This document shows, piece by piece, positions 35,251-49,133 of a stretch of 64,000 bases of DNA. The translations under genes and the position numbers were made by a program. Within the stretch, counting starts at the first letter, position 1, and the number at the start of each line of letters is the position of its first letter. The notes beneath the pieces were generated by a model. That model did no database searches. It was not told the origin of the DNA and saw only the letters and a list, made by a program, of their open reading frames with translations. This stretch comes from Erodium maritimum. Taxonomy: Eukaryota > Streptophyta > Magnoliopsida > Geraniales > Geraniaceae. The stretch lies in contig OY997594.1 in NCBI GenBank assembly GCA_963921825.1, positions 39,984,557 to 40,048,556 of the forward strand, written 5' to 3'.

Positions 35251-35602
35251 TCAATTTTAAAACTTTCTCCTTTTTCATTTTAAACCTCATACTTGACATC
35301 ACGTAGTTACAACCCGGTCCAGGCGTCCCCGAACTACGTTGTACCGACTTGACATCAGCACCGTCACGTTCGACTACAGGAGCTCCTACGTCGAGTCGCG
35401 ACAGCTTAAAAAACGTTTCACGCAACAACCAACAATCAGCACACCAGCAATCAAACATTGCACATACGCACAATCACAAACAGGACTCAAACCACTACGG
35501 GTCTACACACGGTTCCGACTTGCATACCCAACGCACGACGGGACTTAACTGACTCGACTCTCCCCACCTAATTGACGTACAGTCCGAGGTGTGAAACCTC
35601 GA

Positions 35603-35614
35603 GCTCTGATACCA
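35603..35614 (-). other. Primer-binding site, tRNA-iMet (first copy)
   Basis: The plus strand reads GCTCTGATACCA, matching the 3' end of initiator tRNA-Met. It sits three bases from the LTR boundary at 35618. Confidence 0.93.
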
Positions 35615-36189
35615 AGCTGTCACGCCCCAATTTCAGTAAAACCGAACTCGGAACGCGAACGTTTAAAATAATAAAACAAATGAAACCTGTTTTGAATAAA
35701 CACTTTAAAATCACCATTTAGTCAATCAAAATGATATTTACAAATCAAAAACGTCCCAACAATTGGACAAAGTACAAGGTATCCGTCACTAGACTCAAAA
35801 GATAAAACCCGGACTCCGCTCCTAGCTCCTCAAGCTTCGAGAGCTCACCTAGTTTGTTCCGTGATCGGTACCTGTAGGAAAAGCAGCTAGGGGTGAGCGT
35901 TCGCTCACCACCACAGATAACAGACTGACTATGGCATAATTAGCAGACAATGCCGGTAACACCAACAACAAAATCAACACCGGGGATCAGTATCCCCAAC
36001 TCAAGTACTCCGATTGACACACACCCACTGTTACCTTTCTCGACCGACTCAACACTCTGACACGTAAAGTAGACCCAACACAACGATCACGACCTCTTCC
36101 AAGGACTCAAAAGACCACCACACAACACCCAAGATCACAAAGGATCGCACACCAAACAAGATCACAAAGGATCGCATACCAGCTGCTCA

Positions 36190-36475
36190 ATAACCTCCCT
36201 CAATCACGCGCTTTGCCGAACCACTCAGGCCAGGCGGTCGACCTGTCTCAGTAACCTCACCTGTCTCAGTAACCTCTCTCACTCACGCGCTTTGCCGAAC
36301 CACTCAGGCCAGGCGGTCGACCTGTCTCAGTAACCTCTCTCACTCACGCGCTTTGCCGAACCACTCAGGCCAGGCGGTCGACCTGTCTCAGTAACCTCTC
36401 TCACTCACGCGCTTCCCCGACACAAAGTCGGGCCAGACGGTCGACCTGTCTCAATAACCTCTCTCACTCAGGTAA
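36190..36475 (-). repeat. 61-bp tandem repeat in LTR 1
   Basis: Same array as in LTR 2 (four CGCGCTT units) with a partial extra copy near 36245-36270. Confidence 0.88.
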
Positions 36476-36529
36476 CCACAATCACAATCACAAGCAAGTT
36501 CAACAAACAACAACAACACAGGTTCGACA

Positions 36530-37330
36530 ATCCACATGCACTCATGGCCACACAAGACACCAACAATAAAACACGGACTCAACAACCCCACAGGCACTCA
36601 CGGCGTCCCAAGACACACCAACAGTAACTCACGGGCTCAACAACCCCACGGGCACTCACGGCCTCCAAAGACATACCAACAGTAACTCACGGGCTCAACA
36701 ACCCCACGGGCACTCACGGCCTCCCAAGATACACCAAACAGTAACTCAGGGGCTCAACCACCCCACAAGCACTCATGGACACCCAAGACACCAACAGTAA
36801 AACACGGGCTCAACAACCCCACGGGCACTCACGGCCTCCTAAGATACACCAAATAATAAAACACGGGCTCAACAATCCCACGTCACTCACGGCCACCCAA
36901 GACACCAAAAATAAAGTAACACGGGTTCAACAACCCAACGACACTCACGGCCACCCAAGACACCAACAATAAAGTAACACGGGTTCAACAACCCAACGGG
37001 CACTCATGGCCTCCCAAGACACCAACACTAAAGTAACACGGATTCATCAACCCAACGGGCACTCACGGCCACCCAAGACACCAACAATAAAGTAACACGG
37101 GTTCAACAACCCAACGACACTCACGGCCACCCAAGACACCAACAATAAAGTAACACGGGTTCAACAACCCAACGGGCACTCATGGCCTCCCAAGACACCA
37201 ACACTAAAGTAACACGGGTTCAACAACCCAACGGGCACTCATGGCCACCCACGACACAAACAATAAAGTAACACGGGTTCAACAACCCAACGTGCACTCA
37301 TGGCCACCCAAGACACAACAATAAAGTACA
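36530..37330 (-). repeat. 59-60-bp minisatellite in LTR 1
   Basis: Same unit types and nearly the same order as 30480-31310, with about one unit fewer and private substitutions. Confidence 0.87.
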
Positions 37331-40300
37331 ATCAACCTCCGGGCATAATAATGCCTCTAGCAGTTCTAATATCAACAGTTTCACAATCAACCTCCGGGCA
37401 TGGTCATATGCCTCCAGTATTCCTAATGTCGATAAGTTCACTGCTCCTACGACACTTCTAAGTGTCACATGCTTTTCTAATATTCCCTACGTTCCCGTAT
37501 CATGCCTTTCTAATATTCGATAAACCTACTTAACCCACGACACCCCGGTGTCACATGCAATTCTACTGTTTAACTTTCCCTAACCAGGGCCGAGATCCGG
37601 CTACTTTTCCCTACCTCGTATATGTTCTCCAAAAGTTAACCAACAAGCTCCGGCGTGATCTCAATCACTCGCCTAGCTTTCCTTTCCTTCGGTCTGCAAC
37701 ACGATCTAAAAGAACACAATTTTAAACGCTTTTAAGCTTGCAGGCATAATGCTGAATTTTAATAAACCTGGCGCCCAAAAGTAACCCCGACAATGTCGAT
37801 CACTCCCAAACTCCCCAATTACTCGACATTGTCGATATTGGACCAGGAAAGGCCCGATTCGCCCGACGTGGCGAATCTGCCCGGGTTTTGGAAACGCCCT
37901 TCCGGGACTCCGAAAATTCCCGTTTTCGTTTCTACGGTCTTAGAATAATTCAAGGGTTCCTAGGCACTCGACGGAATCGAATTCCGACTTCCGAGTCAAT
38001 TAATTAACATTTAAAGTTTCTAAAACCGATAATTACAACTTTCGCATTTTAATTCCAAATTTCGATTCGGTTGTGGATAAATGGTCCGGGGAACGTTCTA
38101 AACCACCCGAACACAAAACCCGTTCACCCGAGCACGTGGGCCCCACCCGGCCCAACTTGGTCGTGGGCCCTAGGGTTCAAGTGGGACCGGCCCACCATGG
38201 TGGTGGCCGGCCCTAGCTCCAGCCAGCCACCTCACATGGTGGCCGGCCACCCTATATGGTGGCCGGAGCTCCTCCCGAGCTCTCGGTCACCGGAAAACGT
38301 GCTCCTTCACCTACAAACGTCTCCAACACTCCCCACACCTCATTTCAACCCTAAACTACTCATCTTAACCAAACCCTAACATTCTAAACTTAACAAAACG
38401 GGAATCGGTTCGGTGCTTACCAAAGAGGAGGATGAGGTGAGCTTGAATCTCTTAACTTTGAGACGATCCAAGGGTGGAGATGACGTGAATAGTAGCCACA
38501 AACCCCATCTCCTTCTCTTTTCTCTCTTCTTCTCCTTCTCCTTCTCTCTCTAAAAACTAACTCCTTTCTTTTATTTTCTTTTTCTTTTTTATGATATATG
38601 GCCGGCCACCGCTTAAGGCCTCACCCCAAAACCTAACACCACCACATATTGGACAAGTGTCAAGTGGGTCCCACACCTTTTTGGATAATATTTTCTACAT
38701 ATTTCCAAATCAGATTCGCGAAATTAGGACGTTTCGGGCCCCGAACGGGCACTTTTTCCAAGATATTACGAAACTTGACGGGCTACAAGGAAACGGCTCA
38801 TCTAAGACCGCTGCGACGACGGCTAAGCTTTTTGGATCCAAAACGGTCCTCGAATGGACCAAAACATCGCTCGTTTGACTTTCCCAACGAAAAGTCAACA
38901 TTTCCCAAATTGATCAGAAAGTTGCCCTGAGTCCCCTTAAACTCACTTCGGTCAATATCGGGGTCAACTTAAGTCCGGTATGACCCTCGGGGTCAGATTT
39001 AGGTTCAATCAAATGTCTGCTGAATATTTTTAAATTTTCCTGTTTTTCGCAGATTTAACTGGCGTTGACCGGGAGTGGTTATTACATGTATACACAACTA
39101 GAGGCCCATATGAGTTCATTGACGGATAAAAAGAACAATTTGTTACTTCTTTTGATTTCTTACATACTGGTATGTTTACAGGAGAGTCTTTTGTTGCAAG
39201 CTCAAACGCTCTCGGATTGGGTTCCCAATGTTGGTGGGTTTACTTTAATAGGCATATCTATGTGTATACACAACTATAGGCCATACGAGTCGTTTGAGGA
39301 ACTAAAAACCATAATTTGTTATTCCTACTGATTTCTTACATACAATAGTATGTCCTGATATAGGCTATTTTGGTTTGAAACCCATACGGTCTCGGATTGG
39401 GTTCCGAATGTTTGTGGGGCTACTTTAATAGGCATATCTATGTGTATACTCAACTAGAGGCACATACGAGTCCCTACTTTATTGTCCCTACTCATTTCTT
39501 ACGCATATATCTATATGTATACACAAATAGAGGCCCATATAAGTTCATTGAGGGATAAAAAGAACAATATGTTAGTTCTTTTGATTTCTTACATACCATA
39601 GTATGTCTAGATGAGAGTCCTTTGTTGCAAGCTCAAACGGTCTCGGATTGGGTTTCCAATGTTGGTGGGTTTACTTCAACAGGCATATCTATGTGTATAC
39701 AAAACTAGACACCATACGAGTCGTTTGAGGAATTAAAAACCACAATTTGTTATTCCCACTGATTTCTTACATACTATAGTATGTCCAGATAAAGGCTATT
39801 TTGGTTTGAAGAACATATGGTCTCGGATTGGGTTCCGAATGTTTGTGGGGCTACTTTAATAGGCCTATCTATGTGTATGCACAACCAAAGGCCAACGAGT
39901 TGTTTGAGGAACTAAAAACCACAATTTTTATTCCTACTGATTTCTTACATACTATAGTATGTCCAGGTAAAGGTTTTTTTGTTTTGAAACCCATACGGTC
40001 TCGGATTGGGTTCCCAAGGTTGGTGGGTTTACTTTAATAGGCGTGTCTATGTGTATACACAACTAGAGGCCATACGAGTCGTTTGAGGAACTAAAAACCA
40101 CATTTTGTTATTCGTTCTGATTTCTTACATACTATAGTATGTCCAGATAAAGGCTATTTTTGTTTGAGGACCATACGGTCTCGGATTGGGTTCCGAATGT
40201 TTGTGGGGCTACTTTAATAGGCATATCTATGTGTATACACAACTAGAAGCACATACGAGTCCCTTGAGGGACTTAAAAGCACATTTTATTGTTCCTACTC

Positions 40301-42540
40301 ATTTCTTACACATATATCTATATGTATACACAACTAGAGGCCCATATGAGTTCATTGAGGGATAAAGAGAACAATTTGTAACTTCTTTTGATTTCTTACA
40401 TACTGGTATGTCTACAGGAGAGTCTTTTGTTGCAAGCTCAAACGGTCTCGGATTGGGTTCCCAATGTTGGTGGGTTTACTTTAATAGGCATATCTATGTG
40501 TATACACTACTATAGGCCATACGAGTCGTTTGAGGAACTAAAAACCACAATTTGTTATTCCTACTGATTTCTTACATACAATAGTATGTCCAGATAAAAG
40601 CTATTTTGGTTTGAAATCCATACGGTCTCGGATTGGGTTCCCAATGTTAGTGGGGCTACTTTAATAGGCATATCTATGTGTATACATAACTAGAGGCACA
40701 TACGAGTCCCTTGAGGGACTTAAAAACACAATTTATTGTTCCTACTCATTTCTTACACATATATCTATATGTATAAACAACTAGAGGCCCATATAAGTTC
40801 ATTGAGGGATAAAAAGAACAATTCGTTATTTCTTTTGATTTCTTACATACCATAGTATGTCTAGATGAGAGTCTATTTTGTTGTAAGCTCAAATGGTCTC
40901 GGACTGGATTCCCAATGTTGGTGGGTTTACTTTAATAGGCATATCTATGTGTATACACAACTAGAGGCCATACGAGTCGTTTGAGGAAATAAAAAGCACA
41001 ATTTGTTATACCTATTGATTTCTTACATACTGTAGAATGTCCAGATAAAGGTTATTTTGGTTTGAAATCCATACGGTCTCGGATTGGGTTCCCAATGTTT
41101 GTGGGGCTACTTTAATAGACATATCTATGTGTATACACAACTAGAGGCACATACGAGTCCCTTGGAGACTTAAAAAGCACAATTTATTGTTCTACTCATT
41201 TCTTACACATATATCTATATGTATACACAACTAGAGGCCCATATGAGTTCATTGAGGGATAAAGAGAACAATTTGTTACTTCTTTTGATTTCTTACATAC
41301 CATAGTATGTCCAGATAAAGGCTATTTTGGTTTTAAGACCATACGGTATCGGATTGGGTTCCCAAAGTTTGTGGGACTACTTTAATAGGCATATCTATGT
41401 GTATACCCAACTAGAGGCCCATACGAGTCCTTTGAGGGACTTAAAAGCACAATTTATTATTCCTACTGATTTATTACACATATATCTATGTGTATACACA
41501 ACTATAGGCCTATATGAGTCCATTGAGGGATAAAAAGAACAATTAATTACTTTTTTTTGATGTCTTACATACCATAGGATGTCTAGATGAGAGTCCTTTG
41601 TTGCAAGCTCAAACGGTCTCGGTTTGGGTTCCCAATGTTGGTGGGTTTACTTTAATATGCATATCTATGTGTATACACAACTACAGACCATACGAGTCGT
41701 TTGAGGAACTAAAAATCACAATTTGTTATTCCTACTGATTTCTTACATACTATAGTATGTCCAGATAAAGGCTATTTTGGTTTGAAATCCATACGGTCTC
41801 GGATTGGGTTCCCAATGTTTGTTGGGCTACTTTAATAGGCATATCTATGTGTATACACAACTAGAGGCACATACGAGTCCCTTGAGGGACTTAAAAGAAC
41901 ACTTTATTGTTCCTTCTCATTTCTTACACATATATCTATATGTAAACACAACTAGAGGCCCATATGAGTTCATTGAGGGATAAAAAGAACAATTTGTCAC
42001 TTCTTTTGATTTCTTACATACCATATTATGTCTAGATGAGAGTCTTTTGTTGCAAGCTCAATCGGTCTCGGATTGGGTTCCCAATGGTGGTGGGTTTACT
42101 TTAATATGCATATCTATGTGTATACACAACTAGAGGCCATACGAGTCGTTTGAGAAGCTAAAAACCACAATTTGTTGTTCCTACTGATTTGTTACATACT
42201 ATAGTATGTCAAGATAAAGGTTATTTTGTTTTGAAATCTATACGGTATCGGATTGGGTTCCCAATGTTTGTGGGGCTACTTTAATAGGCATATCTATGTG
42301 TAGACACAACTAGAGGCACATACGAGTCCCTTGAGGGACTTAAAAGCACACTTTATTGTTCCTTCTCATTTCTTACACATATATCTATATGTAAACACAA
42401 CTAGAGGCCCATATGAGTTCATTGAGGGATAAAAAGAACAATTTGTCACTTCTTTTGATTTCTTACATACCATATTATGTCTAGATGAGAGTCTTTTGTA
42501 GCAAGCTCAAACGGTCTGGGATTGGGTTCCCAATGGTGGT

Positions 42541-45500
42541 GGAATTACTTTAATATGCATATCTATGTGTATACACAACTAGAGACCATACGAGTCGTTT
42601 GAGGAACTAAAAACCACAATTTGTTGTTCCTACTGATTTCTTACATACTATAGTATGTCCAGATAAAGGCTATTTTGGTTTGAAATCCATACGGTCTCGG
42701 ATTGGGTTCCCAATGTTTGTTGGGCTACTTTAATAGGCATATCTATGTGTATACACAACTAGAGGCACATACGAGTCCCTTGAGGGACTTAAAAGCACAC
42801 TTTATTGTTCCTTCTCATTTCTTACACATATATCTATATGTAAACACAACTAAAGGCCCATATGAGTTCATTGAGGGATAAAAAGAACAATTTGTCACTT
42901 CTTTTATTTTCTTACATACCATATTATGTCTAGATGAAAGTCTTTTGTTGCAAGCTCAATCGGTCTCGGATTGGGTTCCCAATGGTGGTGGGTTTACTTT
43001 ATTATGCATATCTATGTGTATACACAACTAGAGGCCATACGAGTCGTTTGAGGAGCTAAAAACCTTTGTTGTTCCTACTGATTTCTTACATACTATAGTA
43101 TGTCCAGATAAAGGTTATTTTGTTTTGAAATCTATACGGTCTCGGATTGGGTTCCCAATGTTTGTGGGGCTACTTTAATAGGCATCTAAGTGTATACACA
43201 ACTAGAGGCACATACGAGTCCCTTGAGGGACTTAAAAACATACTTTATTGTTCCTACTCATTTCTTACACATATATCTATATGTATAAACAACTAGAGGC
43301 CCATATAAGTTCATTGAGGGATAAAAAGAACAATTCGTTATTTCTTTTGATTTCTTACATACCATAGTATGTCTAGATGAGATTCTATTTTGTTGCAAGC
43401 TCAAACGGTCTCGGATTGGGTTCCCAATTTTGGTGGGTTTGCTTTAATAGGCATATCTATGTGTATACACAACTAGAGGCCAACGAGTTGTTTGAGGAAC
43501 TAAAAACATTAATTTCTTATTCCTACTGATTTCTTACATACTATAGTATGTCCAGATAAAGGCTATTTTCGTTTGAAGAACATACGGTCTCGGATTGGGT
43601 TCCGAATGTTTGTGGGGCTACTTTAATAGGCATATCTATGTGTATACACAACTAGAGGCCCATACGAGTACTTTGAGGGACTTAAAAGCATAATTTATTA
43701 TTCCTACTGATTTCTTACACATATATCTATGTGTATACATAAATACAGGCCTATATGAGTCCATTGAGGGATAAAAAGAACAATTTGTGGGGCTACTTTA
43801 ATAGGCATATCTATGTGTATACACAACTAGAGGCACATACGAGTCACTTGAGGGACTTAAAAGCACAATTTATTATTCCTACTGATTTCTTACACATATA
43901 TCTATATGTATACACAACTAGAGGCCCGTATGAGTTCATTGAGGGATAAAAAGAACAATTTGTTACTTCTTTTGATTTCTTACATACCATATTATGTCAA
44001 GATGAGAGTCTTTTGTTGCAAGCTCAAACGGTCTCGGATTGAGTTCCCAATGGTGGTTGGTTTACTTTAATATGCATATCTATGTGTATACACAACTAGA
44101 GGCCATACGAGTCGTTTGAGTAGCTAGAAACCACAATTTGTTATTCATACTGATTTCATACATACTATAGTATGTCCAGATAAAGGTTATTTTGTTTTAA
44201 AATCCATAAGGTCTCGGATTGGGTTTCCAATGTTTGTGGGGCTACTTTAATAGGCATATGTATGTGTAGACACAACTAGAGGCACATACGAGTCCCTTGA
44301 GGGACTTAAAAGCACACTTTATTGTTCCTTCTCATTTCTTACACATATATATCTATATGTAAACACAACTAGAGGCACATATGAGTTCATTGAGGGATAA
44401 AAAGAACAATTTGTCACTTCATTTGATTTCTTACATACCATATTATGTCTAGATGAGAGTCTTTTGTTGCAAGCTCAAACGGTCTCGGATTGGGTTCCCA
44501 ATGGTGGTGGGTTTACTTTAATATGCATATCTATGTGTATACACAACTAGAGGCCATACGAGTCATTTGAGGATCTAAAAACCTTTGTTGTTCCTACTGA
44601 TTTCTTACATACTATAGTATGTCCAGATAAAGGTTATTTTGTTTTGAAATCTATACGGTCTCGGATTGGGTTCCCAATGTTTGTGGGGCTACTTTAATAG
44701 GCATATCTATGTGTAGACACAACTAGAGGCACATACGAGTCCCTTGAGGGACTTAAAAGCACACTTTATTGTTCCTTCTCATTTCTTACACATATATCTA
44801 TATGTAAACACAACTAGAGGCCCATATGAGTTCATTGAGGGATAAAAAGAACAATTTGTTACTTCTTTTGATTTCATACATACCATAGGATGTCTAGATG
44901 AGAGTCTATTTCGTTGCAAGTTCAAACGGTCTCGGATTGGGTTCCCAATGTTGGTGGGTTTACTTTAATAGACATATCTATGTGTATACACAACTAGAGG
45001 CCAACGAGTTGTTTGAGGAACTAAAAAGCACAATTTTTCTTACATACTATAGTATGTCCAGATAAAGTCTATTTTGGTTTTAAGACCATACGGTATCAGA
45101 TTGGGTTCCGAATGTTTGTGGGGCTACTTTAATAGGCATATCTATGTGTATACACAACTAGAAGCCCATACGAGTCCTTTGAGGGACTTAAAAGCACAAT
45201 TTATTATTCCTACTGATTTATTACACATATATCTATGTGTATACACAACTATAGGCCTATATGAGTCCATTGAGGGATAAAAAGAACAATTTATTACTTT
45301 TTTTGATGTCTTACATACCATAGGATGTCTAGATGAGAGTCCTTTGTTGCAAGCTCAAACGGTCTCGGTTTGGATTCCCAATGTTGGTGGGTTTACTTTA
45401 ATATGCATATCTATGTGTATGCACAACTAGAGACCATACGAGTCGTTTGAGGAACTAAAAACCACAATTTGTTATTCCTACTGATTTCTTACATACTATA

Positions 45501-45837
45501 GTATGTCCAGATAAAGGCTATTTTGGTTTGAAATCCATACGGTCTCGGATTGGGTTCTCAATGTTTGTTGGGCTACTTTAATAGGCATATCTATGTGTAT
45601 ACACAACTAGAGGCACATACGAGTCCCTTGAGGGACTTAAAAGCACACTTTATTGTTCCTTCTCATTTCTTACACATATATCTATATGTAAACACAACTA
45701 GAGGCCCATATGAGTTCATTGAGGGATAAAAAGAACAATTTGTCACTTCTTTTGATTTCTTACATACCATATTATGTCTAGATGAGAGTCTTTTGTAGCA
45801 AGCTCAAACGGTCTGGGATTGGGTTCCCAATGGTGGT
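42541..45837. repeat. 3.3-kb satellite super-repeat, copy 1
   Basis: Anchored by the rare variant GGTGGTGGAATTACTTT. Anchor GGAATTAC falls at 42541, 45838, 49134, 52880 and 53778. Offset to copy 2 is 3,296-3,297 bp; the extra base is explained by GGCAATCT in copy 2 at about 46034. It contains a unit lacking most of R (ACAATTTGT joined to GGGGCTAC near 43785). Confidence 0.88.
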
Positions 45838-48800
45838 GGAATTACTTTAATATGCATATCTATGTGTATACACAACTAGAGACCATACGAGTCGTTTGAG
45901 GAACTAAAAACCACAATTTGTTGTTCCTACTGATTTCTTACATACTATAGTATGTCCAGATAAAGGCTATTTTGGTTTGAAATCCATACGGTCTCGGATT
46001 GGGTTCCCAATGTTTGTTGGGCTACTTTAATAGGCAATCTATGTGTATACACAACTAGAGGCACATACGAGTCCCTTGAGGGACTTAAAAGCACACTTTA
46101 TTGTTCCTTCTCATTTCTTACACATATATCTATATGTAAACACAACTAAAGGCCCATATGAGTTCATTGAGGGATAAAAAGAACAATTTGTCACTTCTTT
46201 TATTTTCTTACATACCATATTATGTCTAGATGAAAGTCTTTTGTTGCAAGCTCAATCGGTCTCGGATTGGGTTCCCAATGGTGGTGGGTTTACTTTATTA
46301 TGCATATCTATGTGTATACACAACTAGAGGCCATACGAGTCGTTTGAGGAGCTAAAAACCTTTGTTGTTCCTACTGATTTCTTACATACTATAGTATGTC
46401 CAGATAAAGGTTATTTTGTTTTGAAATCTATACGGTCTCGGATTGGGTTCCCAATGTTTGTGGGGCTACTTTAATAGGCATCTAAGTGTATACACAACTA
46501 GAGGCACATACGAGTCCCTTGAGGGACTTAAAAACATACTTTATTGTTCCTACTCATTTCTTACACATATATCTATATGTATAAACAACTAGAGGCCCAT
46601 ATAAGTTCATTGAGGGATAAAAAGAACAATTCGTTATTTCTTTTGATTTCTTACATACCATAGTATGTCTAGATGAGATTCTATTTTGTTGCAAGCTCAA
46701 ACGGTCTCGGATTGGGTTCCCAATTTTGGTGGGTTTGCTTTAATAGGCATATCTATGTGTATACACAACTAGAGGCCAACGAGTTGTTTGAGGAACTAAA
46801 AACATTAATTTCTTATTCCTACTGATTTCTTACATACTATAGTATGTCCAGATAAAGGCTATTTTCGTTTGAAGAACATACGGTCTCGGATTGGGTTCCG
46901 AATGTTTGTGGGGCTACTTTAATAGGCATATCTATGTGTATACACAACTAGAGGCCCATACGAGTACTTTGAGGGACTTAAAAGCATAATTTATTATTCC
47001 TACTGATTTCTTACACATATATCTATGTGTATACATAAATACAGGCCTATATGAGTCCATTGAGGGATAAAAAGAACAATTTGTGGGGCTACTTTAATAG
47101 GCATATCTATGTGTATACACAACTAGAGGCACATACGAGTCACTTGAGGGACTTAAAAGCACAATTTATTATTCCTACTGATTTCTTACACATATATCTA
47201 TATGTATACACAACTAGAGGCCCGTATGAGTTCATTGAGGGATAAAAAGAACAATTTGTTACTTCTTTTGATTTCTTACATACCATATTATGTCAAGATG
47301 AGAGTCTTTTGTTGCAAGCTCAAACGGTCTCGGATTGAGTTCCCAATGGTGGTTGGTTTACTTTAATATGCATATCTATGTGTATACACAACTAGAGGCC
47401 ATACGAGTCGTTTGAGTAGCTAGAAACCACAATTTGTTATTCATACTGATTTCATACATACTATAGTATGTCCAGATAAAGGTTATTTTGTTTTAAAATC
47501 CATAAGGTCTCGGATTGGGTTTCCAATGTTTGTGGGGCTACTTTAATAGGCATATGTATGTGTAGACACAACTAGAGGCACATACGAGTCCCTTGAGGGA
47601 CTTAAAAGCACACTTTATTGTTCCTTCTCATTTCTTACACATATATATCTATATGTAAACACAACTAGAGGCACATATGAGTTCATTGAGGGATAAAAAG
47701 AACAATTTGTCACTTCATTTGATTTCTTACATACCATATTATGTCTAGATGAGAGTCTTTTGTTGCAAGCTCAAACGGTCTCGGATTGGGTTCCCAATGG
47801 TGGTGGGTTTACTTTAATATGCATATCTATGTGTATACACAACTAGAGGCCATACGAGTCATTTGAGGATCTAAAAACCTTTGTTGTTCCTACTGATTTC
47901 TTACATACTATAGTATGTCCAGATAAAGGTTATTTTGTTTTGAAATCTATACGGTCTCGGATTGGGTTCCCAATGTTTGTGGGGCTACTTTAATAGGCAT
48001 ATCTATGTGTAGACACAACTAGAGGCACATACGAGTCCCTTGAGGGACTTAAAAGCACACTTTATTGTTCCTTCTCATTTCTTACACATATATCTATATG
48101 TAAACACAACTAGAGGCCCATATGAGTTCATTGAGGGATAAAAAGAACAATTTGTTACTTCTTTTGATTTCATACATACCATAGGATGTCTAGATGAGAG
48201 TCTATTTCGTTGCAAGTTCAAACGGTCTCGGATTGGGTTCCCAATGTTGGTGGGTTTACTTTAATAGACATATCTATGTGTATACACAACTAGAGGCCAA
48301 CGAGTTGTTTGAGGAACTAAAAAGCACAATTTTTCTTACATACTATAGTATGTCCAGATAAAGTCTATTTTGGTTTTAAGACCATACGGTATCAGATTGG
48401 GTTCCGAATGTTTGTGGGGCTACTTTAATAGGCATATCTATGTGTATACACAACTAGAAGCCCATACGAGTCCTTTGAGGGACTTAAAAGCACAATTTAT
48501 TATTCCTACTGATTTATTACACATATATCTATGTGTATACACAACTATAGGCCTATATGAGTCCATTGAGGGATAAAAAGAACAATTTATTACTTTTTTT
48601 GATGTCTTACATACCATAGGATGTCTAGATGAGAGTCCTTTGTTGCAAGCTCAAACGGTCTCGGTTTGGATTCCCAATGTTGGTGGGTTTACTTTAATAT
48701 GCATATCTATGTGTATGCACAACTAGAGACCATACGAGTCGTTTGAGGAACTAAAAACCACAATTTGTTATTCCTACTGATTTCTTACATACTATAGTAT

Positions 48801-49133
48801 GTCCAGATAAAGGCTATTTTGGTTTGAAATCCATACGGTCTCGGATTGGGTTCTCAATGTTTGTTGGGCTACTTTAATAGGCATATCTATGTGTATACAC
48901 AACTAGAGGCACATACGAGTCCCTTGAGGGACTTAAAAGCACACTTTATTGTTCCTTCTCATTTCTTACACATATATCTATATGTAAACACAACTAAAGG
49001 CCCATATGAGTTCATTGAGGGATAGAAAGAACAATTTGTCACTTCTTTTGATTTCTTACATACCATATTATGTCTAGATGAGAGTCTTTTGTAGCAAGCT
49101 CAAACGGTCTGGGATTGGGTTCCCAATGGTGGT
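45838..49133. repeat. 3.3-kb satellite super-repeat, copy 2
   Basis: Nearly identical to copy 1, including the deletion unit (about 47081) and the 68-codon frame at 48370 repeated from 45074. Such frames are repeat artefacts. Near its right end it carries the private variant GATAGAAAG (about 49021), shared with copy 3 (about 52767). Confidence 0.88.

Larger units (their letters stand above)
34346..35602 (-). mobile_element. Internal leader region of the element (no gag seen)
   Basis: About 1.25 kb between the PBS and the protease remnant. It holds 27-28-bp repeats (about 35112-35250), GTCACGG dyads (about 34890-35003), loosely repeated segments of about 100 bp around 34600-34800, and an LTR-like hairpin segment (about 34445-34520). 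The frames of 69-106 codons here lack Gag motifs, so gag looks deleted or eroded. Confidence 0.7.
28654..39086 (-). mobile_element. Tandem, internally deleted Tekay/Del-like Ty3/gypsy retroelement
   Basis: Read on the minus strand: LTR (39086-35618), PBS (35614-35603), internal region with PPT (to 33040), LTR (33039-29592), a second PBS (29588-29577) and a second, truncated internal region to 28654. The LTR-internal-LTR-internal order means two elements share an LTR, as expected from unequal recombination. The left end has lost the rest of the element. The internal region is only about 2.58 kb and carries broken pol pieces, so the element is non-autonomous. The family call rests on the iMet PBS, the long LTRs, the chromodomain-like C-terminus and the ATTTCGCGGACGAAATTCC motif just before the PPT. 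Confidence 0.88.
35618..39086 (-). repeat. LTR 1 (3,469 bp)
   Basis: Complete LTR, TGTAATAACC...GGGGCGTGACA on the minus strand, collinear with LTR 2. Small differences include an extra 'TCACCTGTCTCAGTAACC' in the 61-bp array near 36250, a few minisatellite units, and a 20-25-bp difference near 38830-38870. Its outer end abuts satellite TGTATACACAAC at 39087. The matching target duplication is lost because the other end of the insertion is deleted. Confidence 0.92.
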
